A stretch of 64,000 nt of DNA from contig NZ_JAKFGB010000009.1 of assembly GCF_022267515.1 (NCBI RefSeq), positions 682,001-746,000 on the forward strand, written 5' to 3'. The notes beneath the pieces were generated by a model. It saw only the letters and a list, made by a program, of their open reading frames with translations, was not told where the DNA came from and made no database searches. The translations under genes and the position numbers were made by a program. Position 1 is the stretch's first letter. Every line of letters begins with the position of its first letter. Below are positions 15,633 through 24,086 of this stretch, piece by piece. The stretch comes from Rubinisphaera margarita (GTDB lineage Bacteria > Planctomycetota > Planctomycetia > Planctomycetales > Planctomycetaceae).

Positions 15633-17990
15633 GTGAGCCGCCAACAGAATCTGTTTGAAGATGCTGCCGAACTGAAATGGCAGCAGGCCAGTCGCGACGA
15701 CCAGCTGTTCGCGGCTGTGGTCTTCAATCGTCCTATGGAGACAGCTTACCACTATCTGGTTCCGACCGGACTGCGGGAAATGATCCAGCCCGGACAGCGT
15801 GTTCAGGTTCCGCTGGGACGTGGCGATCGTCCGACGAATGGCTTCTGCGTGGAACTGACCCACGGACTTCCGGGAGAGATCAAGAAGCCGCGGAGATTCA
15901 AAGAGGTTCTGGCCGTCCTCGATCGCGAACCGCTAGCAGATCGGAAGATGCTCGCGCTCACGAAGTGGATTGGCGAGTACTACCTCTGCTCCTGGGGGCA
16001 GGTGCTGCACGCCGTCATTCCCGCTGCCGTCAAGAACAGTGCGGGAACCCGGCAGATCAAGCTGATCCAGATCGCCCCGGAGATGGTCGATCAACTCGAA
16101 GAGCTGCAGCTGTCTAAAAAGCAAAAGGGAGTGATCGCCGCGTTGCAGGAAGCGGGCGTGCCGCTGCCGGTCGATCAACTGGCCGAAGCCGCCGGCTGCG
16201 GAGTATCGCCGATTAATACGCTGCTCAAGAAAGATGTCCTCGAAGCGCTTCGTGAAACGCGAATGCACTTCGAGCCGGCCCTTCGTCCGGTGGAACGGGA
16301 GAAGGATCTCAACCTGTCGTTTCAGCAGCAGGCGGCTCTCACGGCGATCATGAAAGCGATTGACCAGCGGAAGGCGGCTCCGCGATCGGCAGCCGAGGGG
16401 ACCGAGGAGGTGAAGTCGGTCGATCTGTTCGGCGGCAACAAAACATTCCTGCTGCACGGCGTGACCGGGTCCGGCAAGACCGAAGTCTACATTCGTGCGA
16501 TCCGGCACGCGGTCGATTTCGGTCGGCAGGCCATCGTGCTCGTTCCGGAAATCAGCCTGACGCCGCAGACGATTCGCCGCTTCCGCCGCCGATTCGATTC
16601 CGTTGCCGTGCTGCACAGTCATCTGAGTGACAGTGAACGACACTGGCACTGGCAACAGATTGCAGCCGGCAAAGTGCAGGTCGTGGTCGGGGCCCGCAGT
16701 GCGATCTTCGCCCCGACGCCTCGACTCGGGTTGATCGTCATCGACGAAGAACACGAAACGACCTTCAAGCAGGAAACCAATCCTCGGTATCACGCCCGGG
16801 AAGTGGCCCGCAAACGGGCGGAGATGGAAGGCATTCCCCTCGTCCTCGGCTCGGCCACGCCGATGCTCGAAAGCTGGTGGAACGCGAAGAATCGCAGTTA
16901 CCACCTCGTCAGCATGCCGGAGCGAATCGAGAAGTTGCCGATGCCGCCGGTCGTCACGGTCGATACCGTCAACGATCCACTCATCCGGCGTGGACACAAC
17001 ATCGGACGGGCGCTCAAGAACGCGATCGATCAGGCTCTGAAGAACGACGGGCAGATCATTCTCTTCTTCAACCTCCGCGGATTTACCCCCGTGCTCTGGT
17101 GCCGAGCCTGTGGCGAGAAACTGAGTTGTCCGCATTGTGCGACCAGCCTGACCTGGCACAAGGACAAGAGGCTTTGTCTGTGTCACACCTGCGACTTCTC
17201 AGCGCCCATGCCATCGCACTGCCCGAAGTGCAAGAAACCCGGCATGCGGCATTTCGGCTCCGGGACACAGCGGCTCGAGGAAGAGGTCCGTGACAAATTT
17301 CCCGGCGTGGCCGTCCTGCGAATGGACAGCGATTCAATGCGGAAGCCGGGCAGCCACGACGAAGCTCTGGAGCGATTCCGTCACGGCGAGGTCTCCATCC
17401 TGCTGGGGACACAGATGATCGCCAAGGGGCTCGACTTCCCGAATGTCACGCTGGTTGGCGTTGTCGATGCAGACACCGCGCTGCATCAGGTCGATTTCCG
17501 AGCTTCCGAACGCACGTTTCAGCTGATCTCTCAGGTCGCGGGACGAACAGGCCGCAGTTCCCGCGGCGGCCGAGTGCTGGTGCAGACAATGCAGCCTGAC
17601 GCTGAAGCGATCCGCTTTGCCGCCGGTCACGATTACGTTGGTTTCGCTCAACGAGAGTTGGGGCACCGGGAAGTACGCCGCATGCCGCCGCAGACCGCTC
17701 TGTTGCGAATCATCCTGCGAGGCAAGCATGAAGAGCCGCTAGAGGCGGCGTCTCTGGTGATGGGCGATATTCTTCGCGATTACTCGAAAGAACTTCCCGA
17801 CTCGTACCGCTTCCTTGGTCCCGCTCCCGCCCCGCTGGCCCGACACAAGGATTACTTCCGCTATCATCTGCTGATCACGGCGCCTTCACATGAAGCTCAC
17901 CGCACCCTGCTGAAAGGCTGCCGCGAAAAGATCGACAAGATCCCTGACATCGAATACGCCCTGGATGTCGATCCCCTGCAGATGCGGTAA
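15633..17990 (+). CDS. priA: Primosomal replication protein N' (PriA helicase)
   Basis: PriA restarts stalled replication forks by unwinding DNA 3'-5' and loading the primosome. The product (785 residues from GTG 15633, MSRQQNLFEDAAELK) has the N-terminal DNA-binding domain, Walker A GVTGSGKTE (about 276-283), DEEH (about 371-374), and the zinc module with eight cysteines in CRACGEKLSCPHC and CHTCDF...CPKC (about 490-533). The later motifs GTQMIAKGLDFPNVTLVGV and QVAGRTGR follow. The frame is open 33 codons upstream to 15534, but that extension is basic and unlike PriA. No strong ribosome site decides the start. The gene diverges from the RND pump. Confidence 0.93.
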   Translation: MSRQQNLFEDAAELKWQQASRDDQLFAAVVFNRPMETAYHYLVPTGLREMIQPGQRVQVPLGRGDRPTNGFCVELTHGLPGEIKKPRRFKEVLAVLDREPLADRKMLALTKWIGEYYLCSWGQVLHAVIPAAVKNSAGTRQIKLIQIAPEMVDQLEELQLSKKQKGVIAALQEAGVPLPVDQLAEAAGCGVSPINTLLKKDVLEALRETRMHFEPALRPVEREKDLNLSFQQQAALTAIMKAIDQRKAAPRSAAEGTEEVKSVDLFGGNKTFLLHGVTGSGKTEVYIRAIRHAVDFGRQAIVLVPEISLTPQTIRRFRRRFDSVAVLHSHLSDSERHWHWQQIAAGKVQVVVGARSAIFAPTPRLGLIVIDEEHETTFKQETNPRYHAREVARKRAEMEGIPLVLGSATPMLESWWNAKNRSYHLVSMPERIEKLPMPPVVTVDTVNDPLIRRGHNIGRALKNAIDQALKNDGQIILFFNLRGFTPVLWCRACGEKLSCPHCATSLTWHKDKRLCLCHTCDFSAPMPSHCPKCKKPGMRHFGSGTQRLEEEVRDKFPGVAVLRMDSDSMRKPGSHDEALERFRHGEVSILLGTQMIAKGLDFPNVTLVGVVDADTALHQVDFRASERTFQLISQVAGRTGRSSRGGRVLVQTMQPDAEAIRFAAGHDYVGFAQRELGHREVRRMPPQTALLRIILRGKHEEPLEAASLVMGDILRDYSKELPDSYRFLGPAPAPLARHKDYFRYHLLITAPSHEAHRTLLKGCREKIDKIPDIEYALDVDPLQMR

Positions 17991-18036
17991 AGGCCGGTAT
18001 CGGTACTCCACTCTGCGACTCACTCCGTTATCGCCA

Positions 18037-18075
18037 CAAAAAAACTCCTCGCGAGTTGTGGTTCGCGGGGAGTTT
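18037..18075 (-). terminator. Rho-independent terminator of the Gfo/Idh gene
   Basis: The 13-base arms AAACTCCTCGCGA (18042-18054) and TCGCGGGGAGTTT (18063-18075) pair with one G-T wobble around an 8-base loop. Read on the minus strand, the stem ends in a run of T, 25 bases past the stop of the oxidoreductase gene. Confidence 0.85.
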
Positions 18076-18099
18076 CTTGAGGGCGGGTTGCGGACTTGC

Positions 18100-19560
18100 T
18101 TACGAAATCTCGGGGACTTCGAATCCTTTGCGGTACTTGCGTTTCAGGAACGAGTTGGCCTTCTCGGCGTGGTCGCCGGTGAAGCGTTCCGTTTCGGGGT
18201 TGTGCGCGAGCATCGGGCTCAGACGGATTTCGGAGTCGCTCATTTTGTAGCCGTGAGCGCCGAGGTGCTGTTCCATCTGAGTGAGCAGATCGTCCCAGAC
18301 CTTGCGGGCGGCATCGTTCGGCAGGGTGACGTCCTGAATGACTTCGGAGTTGAAGTCCTCTCCACAACGGAAGCCGATGTTGGCCAGATTGCACCAGCCG
18401 GTCGAATCGTGGCCGACAGAAACCTCGGCTTTCAAATCGGAGTTGTCGCCCTTGCGGACAGCTTCGATGAAGTTGAGTGCATGTGACGTTCCCGAGGAGC
18501 CACGGAATTCGCGGATCTTCTTGCCGTTCTTGTCGTAGGCATCGCCACCGCCGCGACGTCCGTTGTAGCGGCCGCCTTCGCACTGCACGACGTAACCGCT
18601 GGTTGTTCCACGGTAGTTGAGTCCCTTTTTGTCGCCCGGTTCGGCGGGCAGGTTGCTCAGGCCGATATAGGTCGGAATCTCGCCGGTGTCGAAGTAAGCG
18701 AAGTGAACGTTCGGCGTATCGCCGGCATCGTTCCAGACCACGCGGCCGCCGCCGGCCATGATCTGGCTCGGCAGCTTGACGGAATCCTGGAAAACGACGT
18801 TGCGGACGTCGTCGAGTACGTGGACGCCCCAGTTGCCCATCTCACCGGAGCCGGTGTTCCAGTCCCAGTGCCAGTCGTAGTGGAATTTGTTGCGATAGAG
18901 CTCTTCATCCTGAGCAGGTCCGAGCCAGAGATCGTAATCGACGCCTTCAGGAATCGGCAGCGGCTTGGAGCGTTTGCCGATGGAAGAACGGACGCCGTAG
19001 CGGCAGACCTGCACGCACTGAATCTTGCCGAGTCCCTGTTCTTCGTGCAGGAACCGTTTGGCTTCTTCCTGGATCGGCGAGGACCGCTGCTGCGTTCCGA
19101 TCTGCACGATGCGGTTGTACTTCCGAGCCGCATTGACGACCTGCCGACCTTCCCACTGACTGTGCGACAGCGGTTTTTCGACATAGACATCCTTGCCGGC
19201 TTCCATAGCCCAGATGGCGGCCAGGCAATGCCAGTGGTTACAGGCGGCGATCGTCACGGCATCGATGTTCGGATCTTCGAGCATCTTCCGCAGATCGGTG
19301 TAGGCTTTGGCGTTGGGAGCATTCTTCAGAGCATTGCCGGTGCGGGCTTCATCGGGGTCGACGACTGCGGCGATGTTGACGCTTTCCAGCGAGCTGAACT
19401 GCTTGAGATGTTCCCCGCCACGTCCCCCCATCCCGATGATGGCGATGTTGATCGTTTCATTGGCGGCTCGTGTTTCCCGTACGCCAGCTGCTGACAGCGA
19501 AACAAATGCCCCCGCAGCGAGGCTGCCCTTGAGAAACTGTCGACGATCCAATGCACACAT
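18100..19560 (-). CDS. Gfo/Idh/MocA family oxidoreductase with TAT signal
   Basis: This 486-residue NAD(P)-dependent oxidoreductase begins with a twin-arginine leader (RRQFLKGSLAAGAFVSLSAAG, residues 6-25), so it is probably exported folded. The Rossmann nucleotide-binding loop is IAIIGMGGRGGEH (about 39-51), and EKP (in VYVEKPLSHSQ) is the catalytic lysine motif of the family. The long C-terminal domain matches the planctomycete versions of the family, which act on sugars and polyols; the substrate is unknown. A strong terminator follows. It is monocistronic; 238 bases separate its start from the small gene on the same strand. Confidence 0.9.
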   Translation of the reverse strand: MCALDRRQFLKGSLAAGAFVSLSAAGVRETRAANETINIAIIGMGGRGGEHLKQFSSLESVNIAAVVDPDEARTGNALKNAPNAKAYTDLRKMLEDPNIDAVTIAACNHWHCLAAIWAMEAGKDVYVEKPLSHSQWEGRQVVNAARKYNRIVQIGTQQRSSPIQEEAKRFLHEEQGLGKIQCVQVCRYGVRSSIGKRSKPLPIPEGVDYDLWLGPAQDEELYRNKFHYDWHWDWNTGSGEMGNWGVHVLDDVRNVVFQDSVKLPSQIMAGGGRVVWNDAGDTPNVHFAYFDTGEIPTYIGLSNLPAEPGDKKGLNYRGTTSGYVVQCEGGRYNGRRGGGDAYDKNGKKIREFRGSSGTSHALNFIEAVRKGDNSDLKAEVSVGHDSTGWCNLANIGFRCGEDFNSEVIQDVTLPNDAARKVWDDLLTQMEQHLGAHGYKMSDSEIRLSPMLAHNPETERFTGDHAEKANSFLKRKYRKGFEVPEIS

Positions 19561-19766
19561 ATTTCAAAATCCTCACGCAAGTTGAGTTAGCGGAATTCGA
19601 GAACGCATTCCCGTTGGTTGATGGATCGGCCAGCATAAAAAGAATGACGATCCGACGCAATTTCAATCGGAAGAGGCTTGTTTGGAGCGGTGGATCAGAA
19701 TCTGAAAGGAACGGGACGCGGAAGAAATGCTCGGAGGCTGAAGACAGACCGCTTGTTGCTGCGCAA

Positions 19767-19786
19767 TACAGAGATGAATCTCTGTA
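19767..19786. repeat. Perfect short palindrome
   Basis: TACAGAGAT and ATCTCTGTA pair around two bases. It lies 13 bases beyond the stop of the 70-residue gene on the minus strand and in the upstream region of the Gfo/Idh gene. No T-run follows, so it may be an operator for the oxidoreductase or a transcript end structure. Confidence 0.35.
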
Positions 19787-19798
19787 CCATCCCTGGTT

Positions 19799-20011
19799 TT
19801 ACGCCTGCTCTTTCTCGGCGTTCTGCTTCGCGAGGTTGGCATTGAGCTCGGCTTCGGCTTCATCGGGCGTGAGTTCCACGATCTGACCGCTCCTCCAGGT
19901 GATGAATGGAGTGTTCGTTTGCCGTGAGACCGCGATCGCTCTTCGAGTAGCGTTGATGAACGCTGCGTTGGCGAGCTTCGTCCGCTCTTCAATGTTAAAG
20001 GCTTTGCCCAT
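19799..20011 (-). CDS. Small protein coupled to zeta-like kinase, possible antitoxin/partner
   Basis: The gene encodes 70 residues, starting MGKAFNIEERTKLANAAFIN and ending in a charged, Glu/Lys-rich tail (DEAEAELNANLAKQNAEKEQA). The middle, PFITWRSGQIVELTPDEA, suggests a short beta-hairpin between two helices. Its ATG shares one base with the stop of the kinase gene (TAATG), so translation is coupled. It has no DNA-binding motif that I recognise. Position and size fit an antitoxin or accessory partner of the zeta-like kinase, but the order toxin-then-partner is opposite to classic epsilon-zeta operons. The role is an inference. Confidence 0.6.
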   Translation of the reverse strand: MGKAFNIEERTKLANAAFINATRRAIAVSRQTNTPFITWRSGQIVELTPDEAEAELNANLAKQNAEKEQA

Positions 20012-20595
20012 TACCGAATTCTCGATGATTGAATTGACTGATATCGTGCTTCGTCGAAGATTGTGGCTGCAGCCTCTTCAGTGCCTTTTCGCGCCACAAG
20101 CAACGGGGGTGTCAGAGTGGCATCATAAAACCACATTGAGTCGACTCTTGAATTATATAGCTCGAACAGATTTTGCAGGCCCAAAACATACCGTCTTCTG
20201 ATATCGGATTCTTCGATGTGGTGCCCACCTTGACAAACGCGGTTACTGACTCGTCGAACAGCTAGATCAGGAGTCGGTAACCAAAGAAAAAATAACGAAA
20301 TCTCGTAACCACTATTTCGCAGGTTGGTGAACAGCCTCGCGTAGGTTCGGCCGGATAGGGTCGTTTCAAATCCGAAACTGGCGTTCTTCATCGCCAATTC
20401 TTCGATTCTCTTCAAGAGTAAACGTCCTGCCTGCACGTTTTGGGTCTCTGGTGCGAAGGGGGCCAGCCCGGCAGCAATAAGATCTGCGTTGAGAAACTCG
20501 CGGCACTCGACGAAATCAGGCAGGTAGTCTCTTGCGAACGTCGTCTTCCCAGCACCATTCGGGCCTGCGATAACATACAGCTGAGGCTTTTCCAT
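20011..20595 (-). CDS. Zeta-toxin-like P-loop kinase
   Basis: The product has 194 residues from ATG 20595 (MEKPQLYVIAGPNGAGKTTF). Walker A is GPNGAGKTT at about 11-19. FVECREFLNADLIAAGLAPFAP, with an Asn-Ala-Asp after the P-loop, and the substrate-side segment FGFETTLSGRTY match the zeta/PezT-like kinase family, in which classic members phosphorylate UDP-N-acetylglucosamine. RVCQGGHHIEESDIRRRY resembles the lid arginines. An in-frame extension to 20844 is only a shadow of the preceding gene. The start is one base after the TAXI stop (TGAGATG), so this gene sits in the same transcript. The reaction and toxicity are unproven. Confidence 0.82.
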   Translation of the reverse strand: MEKPQLYVIAGPNGAGKTTFARDYLPDFVECREFLNADLIAAGLAPFAPETQNVQAGRLLLKRIEELAMKNASFGFETTLSGRTYARLFTNLRNSGYEISLFFLWLPTPDLAVRRVSNRVCQGGHHIEESDIRRRYVLGLQNLFELYNSRVDSMWFYDATLTPPLLVARKGTEEAAATIFDEARYQSIQSSRIR

Positions 20596-20596
20596 C

Positions 20597-22021
20597 TCAG
20601 CCTTGTCCCTCGTCTGACTCGTTCTCGTCCTTATCCTCCTCGGTGCCCAGTTCCCAGCCTTTGATGCGGCCGCGGACCAGTTCGATGTGCATGTGCAGGT
20701 TGTAGAACTCTTCCATGTACGAAAGAGGAACGTTGACTTCGCTGAGTTCGGTTGAGATCCGATCCAGGGCTTTGAGTAAACGTTCTTTGTCCGCCGGATC
20801 GTTCGAACGGAGTTGTTCCTGATCGATCTTTCGCAGGGTGCCATACCAGCGGTAAATCCGCGAGCGAATCTGCCAGCGGTAGATGGGCGGGGCGAGTTTG
20901 ATCAGCGGAATCGCCAGGGTGAGTAATGGAACGAGCAGAATCTTCGTGCGATTCAGAAACGAGGCGATCCAGAAGGGCAGATAGCGGTTCAGGAACGAGG
21001 GACCCGATTCGAAGAAATCGACCGCAGCCGGGTGAGCTTCGTATTCGATGTAATCGAGAGAGGGAAACTCGCCGGGCGGCACCAGCAGATTGCCTTCGGC
21101 ATGGACCTGATTGGCGGCTTTGCAGAGAACCGGGATGAAGGCGTCGTGCAGTTCGGACGTGCAGATCAGGTTGGCGACCGGAGCCAGCAGAGGAACGGCT
21201 GTTTCCGGCCGGTTCTCTTTCAGGTTGACGATTCCTTCCTGCAGCGTGATCGCTGAGAGAGCCGGGAACAGCAGGCGATAGGTTTCATTCCTGCGGAACG
21301 GCATCAGTTTGATCTCGGGCATCGCGAACATCTGCTGGAGCAGGGGACTGGTGGGCGAGGTGACCATGCAAAGGCCATCGAGCTGGCCCCCTTTCAACTG
21401 TTCCAGAGCCCTGGCGTTGGGCTCGCGTGAGATCGTGATCTTTCCGTCAATGGGATTGCCGCTGACAGGATCGACCAGGCCGTTCGAGGCGAGAAGGCGA
21501 ACCATCAACGCTTCGGTTCCACTGCCGGGAGGGCCGATGTTGACCCGCTTTCCAGCCAGGTCGTTCAAGCTCGAAGCGCTTGTTTCCGCACTGGTAAAAA
21601 TCCAAAGCGGTTCAAAGTACAGACTGGCGATGGCTTCAACGCTTCGTCCGGAGAGTGTGGCCGGCTTTGATCCGCCCTGCACGATCGCGAGATGGACATC
21701 GTTGTCTTCGAGCAGAAGCTCGTAGTTCTCCACCGTGCCCGCCGTCTCGATGATCTCAACGTCGATCCCTTCCTGCTCGAAGATCTCGGCGTACTTCTGG
21801 GCGGTCTCGTAATAAGCGCCTGATTTCGATCCGGTGGCGATCTTGATGTATCCGGGAGGAGCGGGCTCCACGAACATCCAGGCCACGATGAAGCCCGTCA
21901 GCGACAGCAGCGCGACCGGCCCCCAAATCGCAAAGGCATCCCGGCTTGAACGTTCGGCTTCTTCAAAGAAGCCAGGTTTCTTATCTGCGGAGTCGGAGGG
22001 CGAGTCTGGCGAATGCTTCAT
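20597..22021 (-). CDS. TAXI-family TRAP-type solute-binding protein with membrane segments
   Basis: The 474-residue protein has a signal anchor (about residues 32-52, AIWGPVALLSLTGFIVAWMFV). The binding domain that follows (YIKIATGSKSGAYYETAQKYAE) matches the TAXI solute-binding family, with the conserved GxxSGxYY opening and a later GKRVNIGPPGSGTE. After this comes a second hydrophobic stretch (ILLVPLLTLAIPLIKLAPPIY) and a cytoplasm-facing charged helical tail. No TRAP permease gene (DctM-type) is nearby, so transport by this protein alone is doubtful; a sensor role is possible. Its stop is one base from the zeta-like kinase. Confidence 0.8.
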   Translation of the reverse strand: MKHSPDSPSDSADKKPGFFEEAERSSRDAFAIWGPVALLSLTGFIVAWMFVEPAPPGYIKIATGSKSGAYYETAQKYAEIFEQEGIDVEIIETAGTVENYELLLEDNDVHLAIVQGGSKPATLSGRSVEAIASLYFEPLWIFTSAETSASSLNDLAGKRVNIGPPGSGTEALMVRLLASNGLVDPVSGNPIDGKITISREPNARALEQLKGGQLDGLCMVTSPTSPLLQQMFAMPEIKLMPFRRNETYRLLFPALSAITLQEGIVNLKENRPETAVPLLAPVANLICTSELHDAFIPVLCKAANQVHAEGNLLVPPGEFPSLDYIEYEAHPAAVDFFESGPSFLNRYLPFWIASFLNRTKILLVPLLTLAIPLIKLAPPIYRWQIRSRIYRWYGTLRKIDQEQLRSNDPADKERLLKALDRISTELSEVNVPLSYMEEFYNLHMHIELVRGRIKGWELGTEEDKDENESDEGQG

Positions 22022-22055
22022 GGTTGGTCGTATCCGGAAGATGTGCGTCGCAAAG

Positions 22056-22082
22056 AAAGCGGCCCCGAGTTACTCGGGGCCG
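22056..22082 (-). terminator. Terminator after the Hsp20 cluster
   Basis: A perfect 10-base stem, CGGCCCCGAG (22060-22069) and CTCGGGGCCG (22073-22082), has a 3-base loop. On the minus strand it follows the third Hsp20 gene by 6 bases and runs into TTTCTTT. It separates the heat-shock genes from the TAXI gene. Confidence 0.8.
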
Positions 22083-22088
22083 TTCTGA

Positions 22089-22598
22089 TTATGACATACT
22101 TCCGGTCACGGGAACATCGTGCTCTTCGATGGGCACCTTACGAACCCGATTATCGGCCATCTTCTGCATCTCGACTTTGAAAACACCCCGTTCGGCATGA
22201 GCGACTGCCGAGTCACTTTCGACAGAACAGGGAAGCGTGACGGTTCGCTGCACATGGCCGGTGGGCCGTTCGCGACGAACGACATGATCGCCCGACTGGA
22301 GCGGCAGCGAGTTCAGATTCGCAACCACCTGCAACGTATTACCGACAAGTGTCAGTTCGACATCCTGTGACGCAAGCCCCGGCAGATTCATCAGCAGAAC
22401 GACCGTATCGGCCGTCTCGACCACATCGATGGCGGGGATCCAGTCGCAGTTGGCGTCCTGAGTGTTGCGGAATTGTCCCCAGATTTCTTCGCCGCGATTC
22501 CAGGCCATATCAACCATGCGATCGAGTTCCGTGCGGAAGCGGTCCACGGCTTGAGTAAAGCGGGCGTTGTTCGGTTCGGTTCCAGTCTGACGGCTCAT
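22089..22598 (-). CDS. Hsp20/alpha-crystallin family small heat shock protein (third in cluster)
   Basis: A 169-residue ATP-independent holdase chaperone. The alpha-crystallin domain begins near residue 53 (DWIPAIDVVETADTVVLLMNLPGL) and ends in a diverged signature, ERGVFKVEMQKM, where other members have GVLxIxxP. The C-terminal anchoring motif reads VPI. The variable N-terminal region contains an amphipathic helix (FRTELDRMVDMAWNRGEEIWG). It is the most divergent of the three neighbouring Hsp20 genes and ends just before a strong terminator. A 118-base spacer separates it from the second gene. Confidence 0.9.
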   Translation of the reverse strand: MSRQTGTEPNNARFTQAVDRFRTELDRMVDMAWNRGEEIWGQFRNTQDANCDWIPAIDVVETADTVVLLMNLPGLASQDVELTLVGNTLQVVANLNSLPLQSGDHVVRRERPTGHVQRTVTLPCSVESDSAVAHAERGVFKVEMQKMADNRVRKVPIEEHDVPVTGSMS

Positions 22599-22716
22599 CG
22601 TAAGTTCCTCCGGTTATATAGGGCGGCACGATTCACTGCGGAATGGTTTGAATCAATCACTGAGTTCGAAACGCAACCGCCCCGATTGTACTCTCTCAGG
22701 CCGGAGTGATGAGAAA

Positions 22717-23202
22717 TCAATCCGCCTGGACATGAATTTTCCGTGGTCGAGCCCGGGGAATTCTCGGAAGCGAGATCTCCAGGACGCCATGAGTCATTTT
22801 CGCAGAGATTCGCTCATAATCGAGCTCATCACTCAAAATAAACGACCGATAGAAGTCGCCGACCTGATACTCCTGATGCAACAGCTTGGCTTCGTCCGGA
22901 ATAATTTCCTTGACCCGCCCGAATAGAGTCAGCTTGTTGTCCTCGATCTGAAGTTCCAGTCGTTCCACCGAGACACCGGGAAGATCGGCCCGTAAGACAA
23001 GCCCTTCTTCGGTGCCGAAGATATCGATCGGAGGTGTGAAGAGCAGACGGCGTGCCTGAATCGCGGAATCTTCAGGACTGCGGGAGGAAATGTTCCCCTC
23101 GTCGCTACGGGATTCCGTTTCCCGACGGATGGTCAGTTCGTGGGTCTGCGACTCGGAGCTTTCCTGAGATTGCTCTTCGCGTTCGTCCGAATGATTATTC
23201 AC
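22717..23202 (-). CDS. Hsp20/alpha-crystallin family small heat shock protein (second in cluster)
   Basis: A 161-residue small heat shock protein. The first 50 residues are unusually acidic and polar (EREEQSQESSESQTHE...), with no hydrophobic N-terminal helix, unlike the other two copies. The alpha-crystallin domain follows from about residue 55 (FTPPIDIFGTEEGLVLRADLPGV) with the signature HGVLEISLPRIPRA and a C-terminal IHV anchoring motif. It starts 51 bases after the first Hsp20 gene, so both probably share one transcript. Confidence 0.9.
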   Translation of the reverse strand: MNNHSDEREEQSQESSESQTHELTIRRETESRSDEGNISSRSPEDSAIQARRLLFTPPIDIFGTEEGLVLRADLPGVSVERLELQIEDNKLTLFGRVKEIIPDEAKLLHQEYQVGDFYRSFILSDELDYERISAKMTHGVLEISLPRIPRARPRKIHVQAD

Positions 23203-23253
23203 AGATTCACCTTCTCGAAACCGGGATCTTGGAGCTGCCCTGGTGTTGCCGCG

Positions 23254-23694
23254 TCAGGATGTGATGACTGGAATCTGCCGGGCCTGCGTCTGAGGGGCAC
23301 GAGGCAGTGTGATTTTCAACACGCCTTCCTTCAGCTCCGCGGTCAATTCGTCTTCATTGACCCGCTCAGGCAGGTTCAGCACTCGCTCCCATTTCCCGTG
23401 CATTCTTTCCTGGCGACGGAACTGATCCTGAGGAATCGAACTGTCGACCGACCGCTGTCCGCGAATCGTCAGCACGCCCGAAGAAATGCTCAGGTCGAGA
23501 TCTTCCGGCAGGACGCCCGGGATTTCGGCGGTGATGATGAGCTGGTTGTCGAACTCGTAGAGATTGACTGCGGGAAACGCTCGAAGCGAGCGGGCGTTGC
23601 GGCTCGACATCTGCATACTCTGCAGCAGGCGATCCATTTCCCGCTCAAATTCTTCCAGCGATCCCCAGGCATTCCCCCAGCGAAAAACAGGCAT
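23254..23694 (-). CDS. Hsp20/alpha-crystallin family small heat shock protein (first in cluster)
   Basis: A 146-residue small heat shock protein starting at ATG 23694 (MPVFRWGNAWGSLEEFEREMDRLL), with GGAG 11 bases ahead. The N-terminal helix, the alpha-crystallin domain (INLYEFDNQLIITAEIPGV-type strand from about residue 45), the signature EGVLKITLPRAP and the IPV anchor are all canonical. An open frame extends to 23757 but adds an unlikely cysteine-rich leader. It is the first gene of the three-gene heat-shock cluster. Confidence 0.92.
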   Translation of the reverse strand: MPVFRWGNAWGSLEEFEREMDRLLQSMQMSSRNARSLRAFPAVNLYEFDNQLIITAEIPGVLPEDLDLSISSGVLTIRGQRSVDSSIPQDQFRRQERMHGKWERVLNLPERVNEDELTAELKEGVLKITLPRAPQTQARQIPVITS

Positions 23695-24086
23695 GGTTGA
23701 AGTCGCTCCGCAGATGACCGGGCAGTCGGTTGAAAAGCTTAAAAGACTGCCGCACAAGAACTTACATTGGCCTTTTCTGGATAATGTCGCAAATCATATG
23801 CCATGGGTGGCGGGAAACGTGTGTGTCTGTAAGTCATTTCAGGTCAACATGTTCTGTCTGTTTTTTGTGCGGTCGCCTGTTGCTGCGAAAGCCCCCGCAG
23901 CCTGCCAGTGTGGCAGCGGGCTGCTTTTCAGGGTCTGGGCAGAAGGTCACCGGTCCCGCCCCTTGGAGGGGAGCAGAGTGGCCAGTATCATGAGGAATTG
24001 CCGATACCCCTGTCATTCGCGAGACGCCCGAATGACAGTTCATTCGGGACACTCCCTTCACCCTCACGCTCTCACGAGGATTGGCC
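23695..24086. other. Intergenic region between the divergent Hsp20 cluster and coaD
   Basis: There is no credible gene in these 392 bases. The right part must hold the coaD promoter and the left part the Hsp20 promoter. No CIRCE element is visible, and no clear sigma-32-type pair was found. A terminator-like hairpin on the plus strand at 23891-23929 has no upstream gene. Confidence 0.6.
23891..23929 (+). terminator. Terminator-like hairpin without an upstream gene
   Basis: The core stem is CTGCCA (23903-23908) with TGGCAG (23912-23917) around GTG. The outer part, CCCG with CGGG, pairs across a bulge, and TTTT follows at 23926-23929. On the plus strand no gene precedes it within the divergent spacer. 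Confidence 0.35.

Noticed and set aside
20596..20844. N-terminal extension of the zeta-like kinase to 20844
   Set aside because: It overlaps the TAXI gene in another frame, is basic and low in hydrophobic residues, and would put 83 residues before the P-loop.
23695..24086. CIRCE element or sigma-32 promoter for the Hsp20 genes
   Set aside because: No TTAGCACTC-N9-GAGTGCTAA palindrome and no clear CTTGAA/CCCCAT pair was found.
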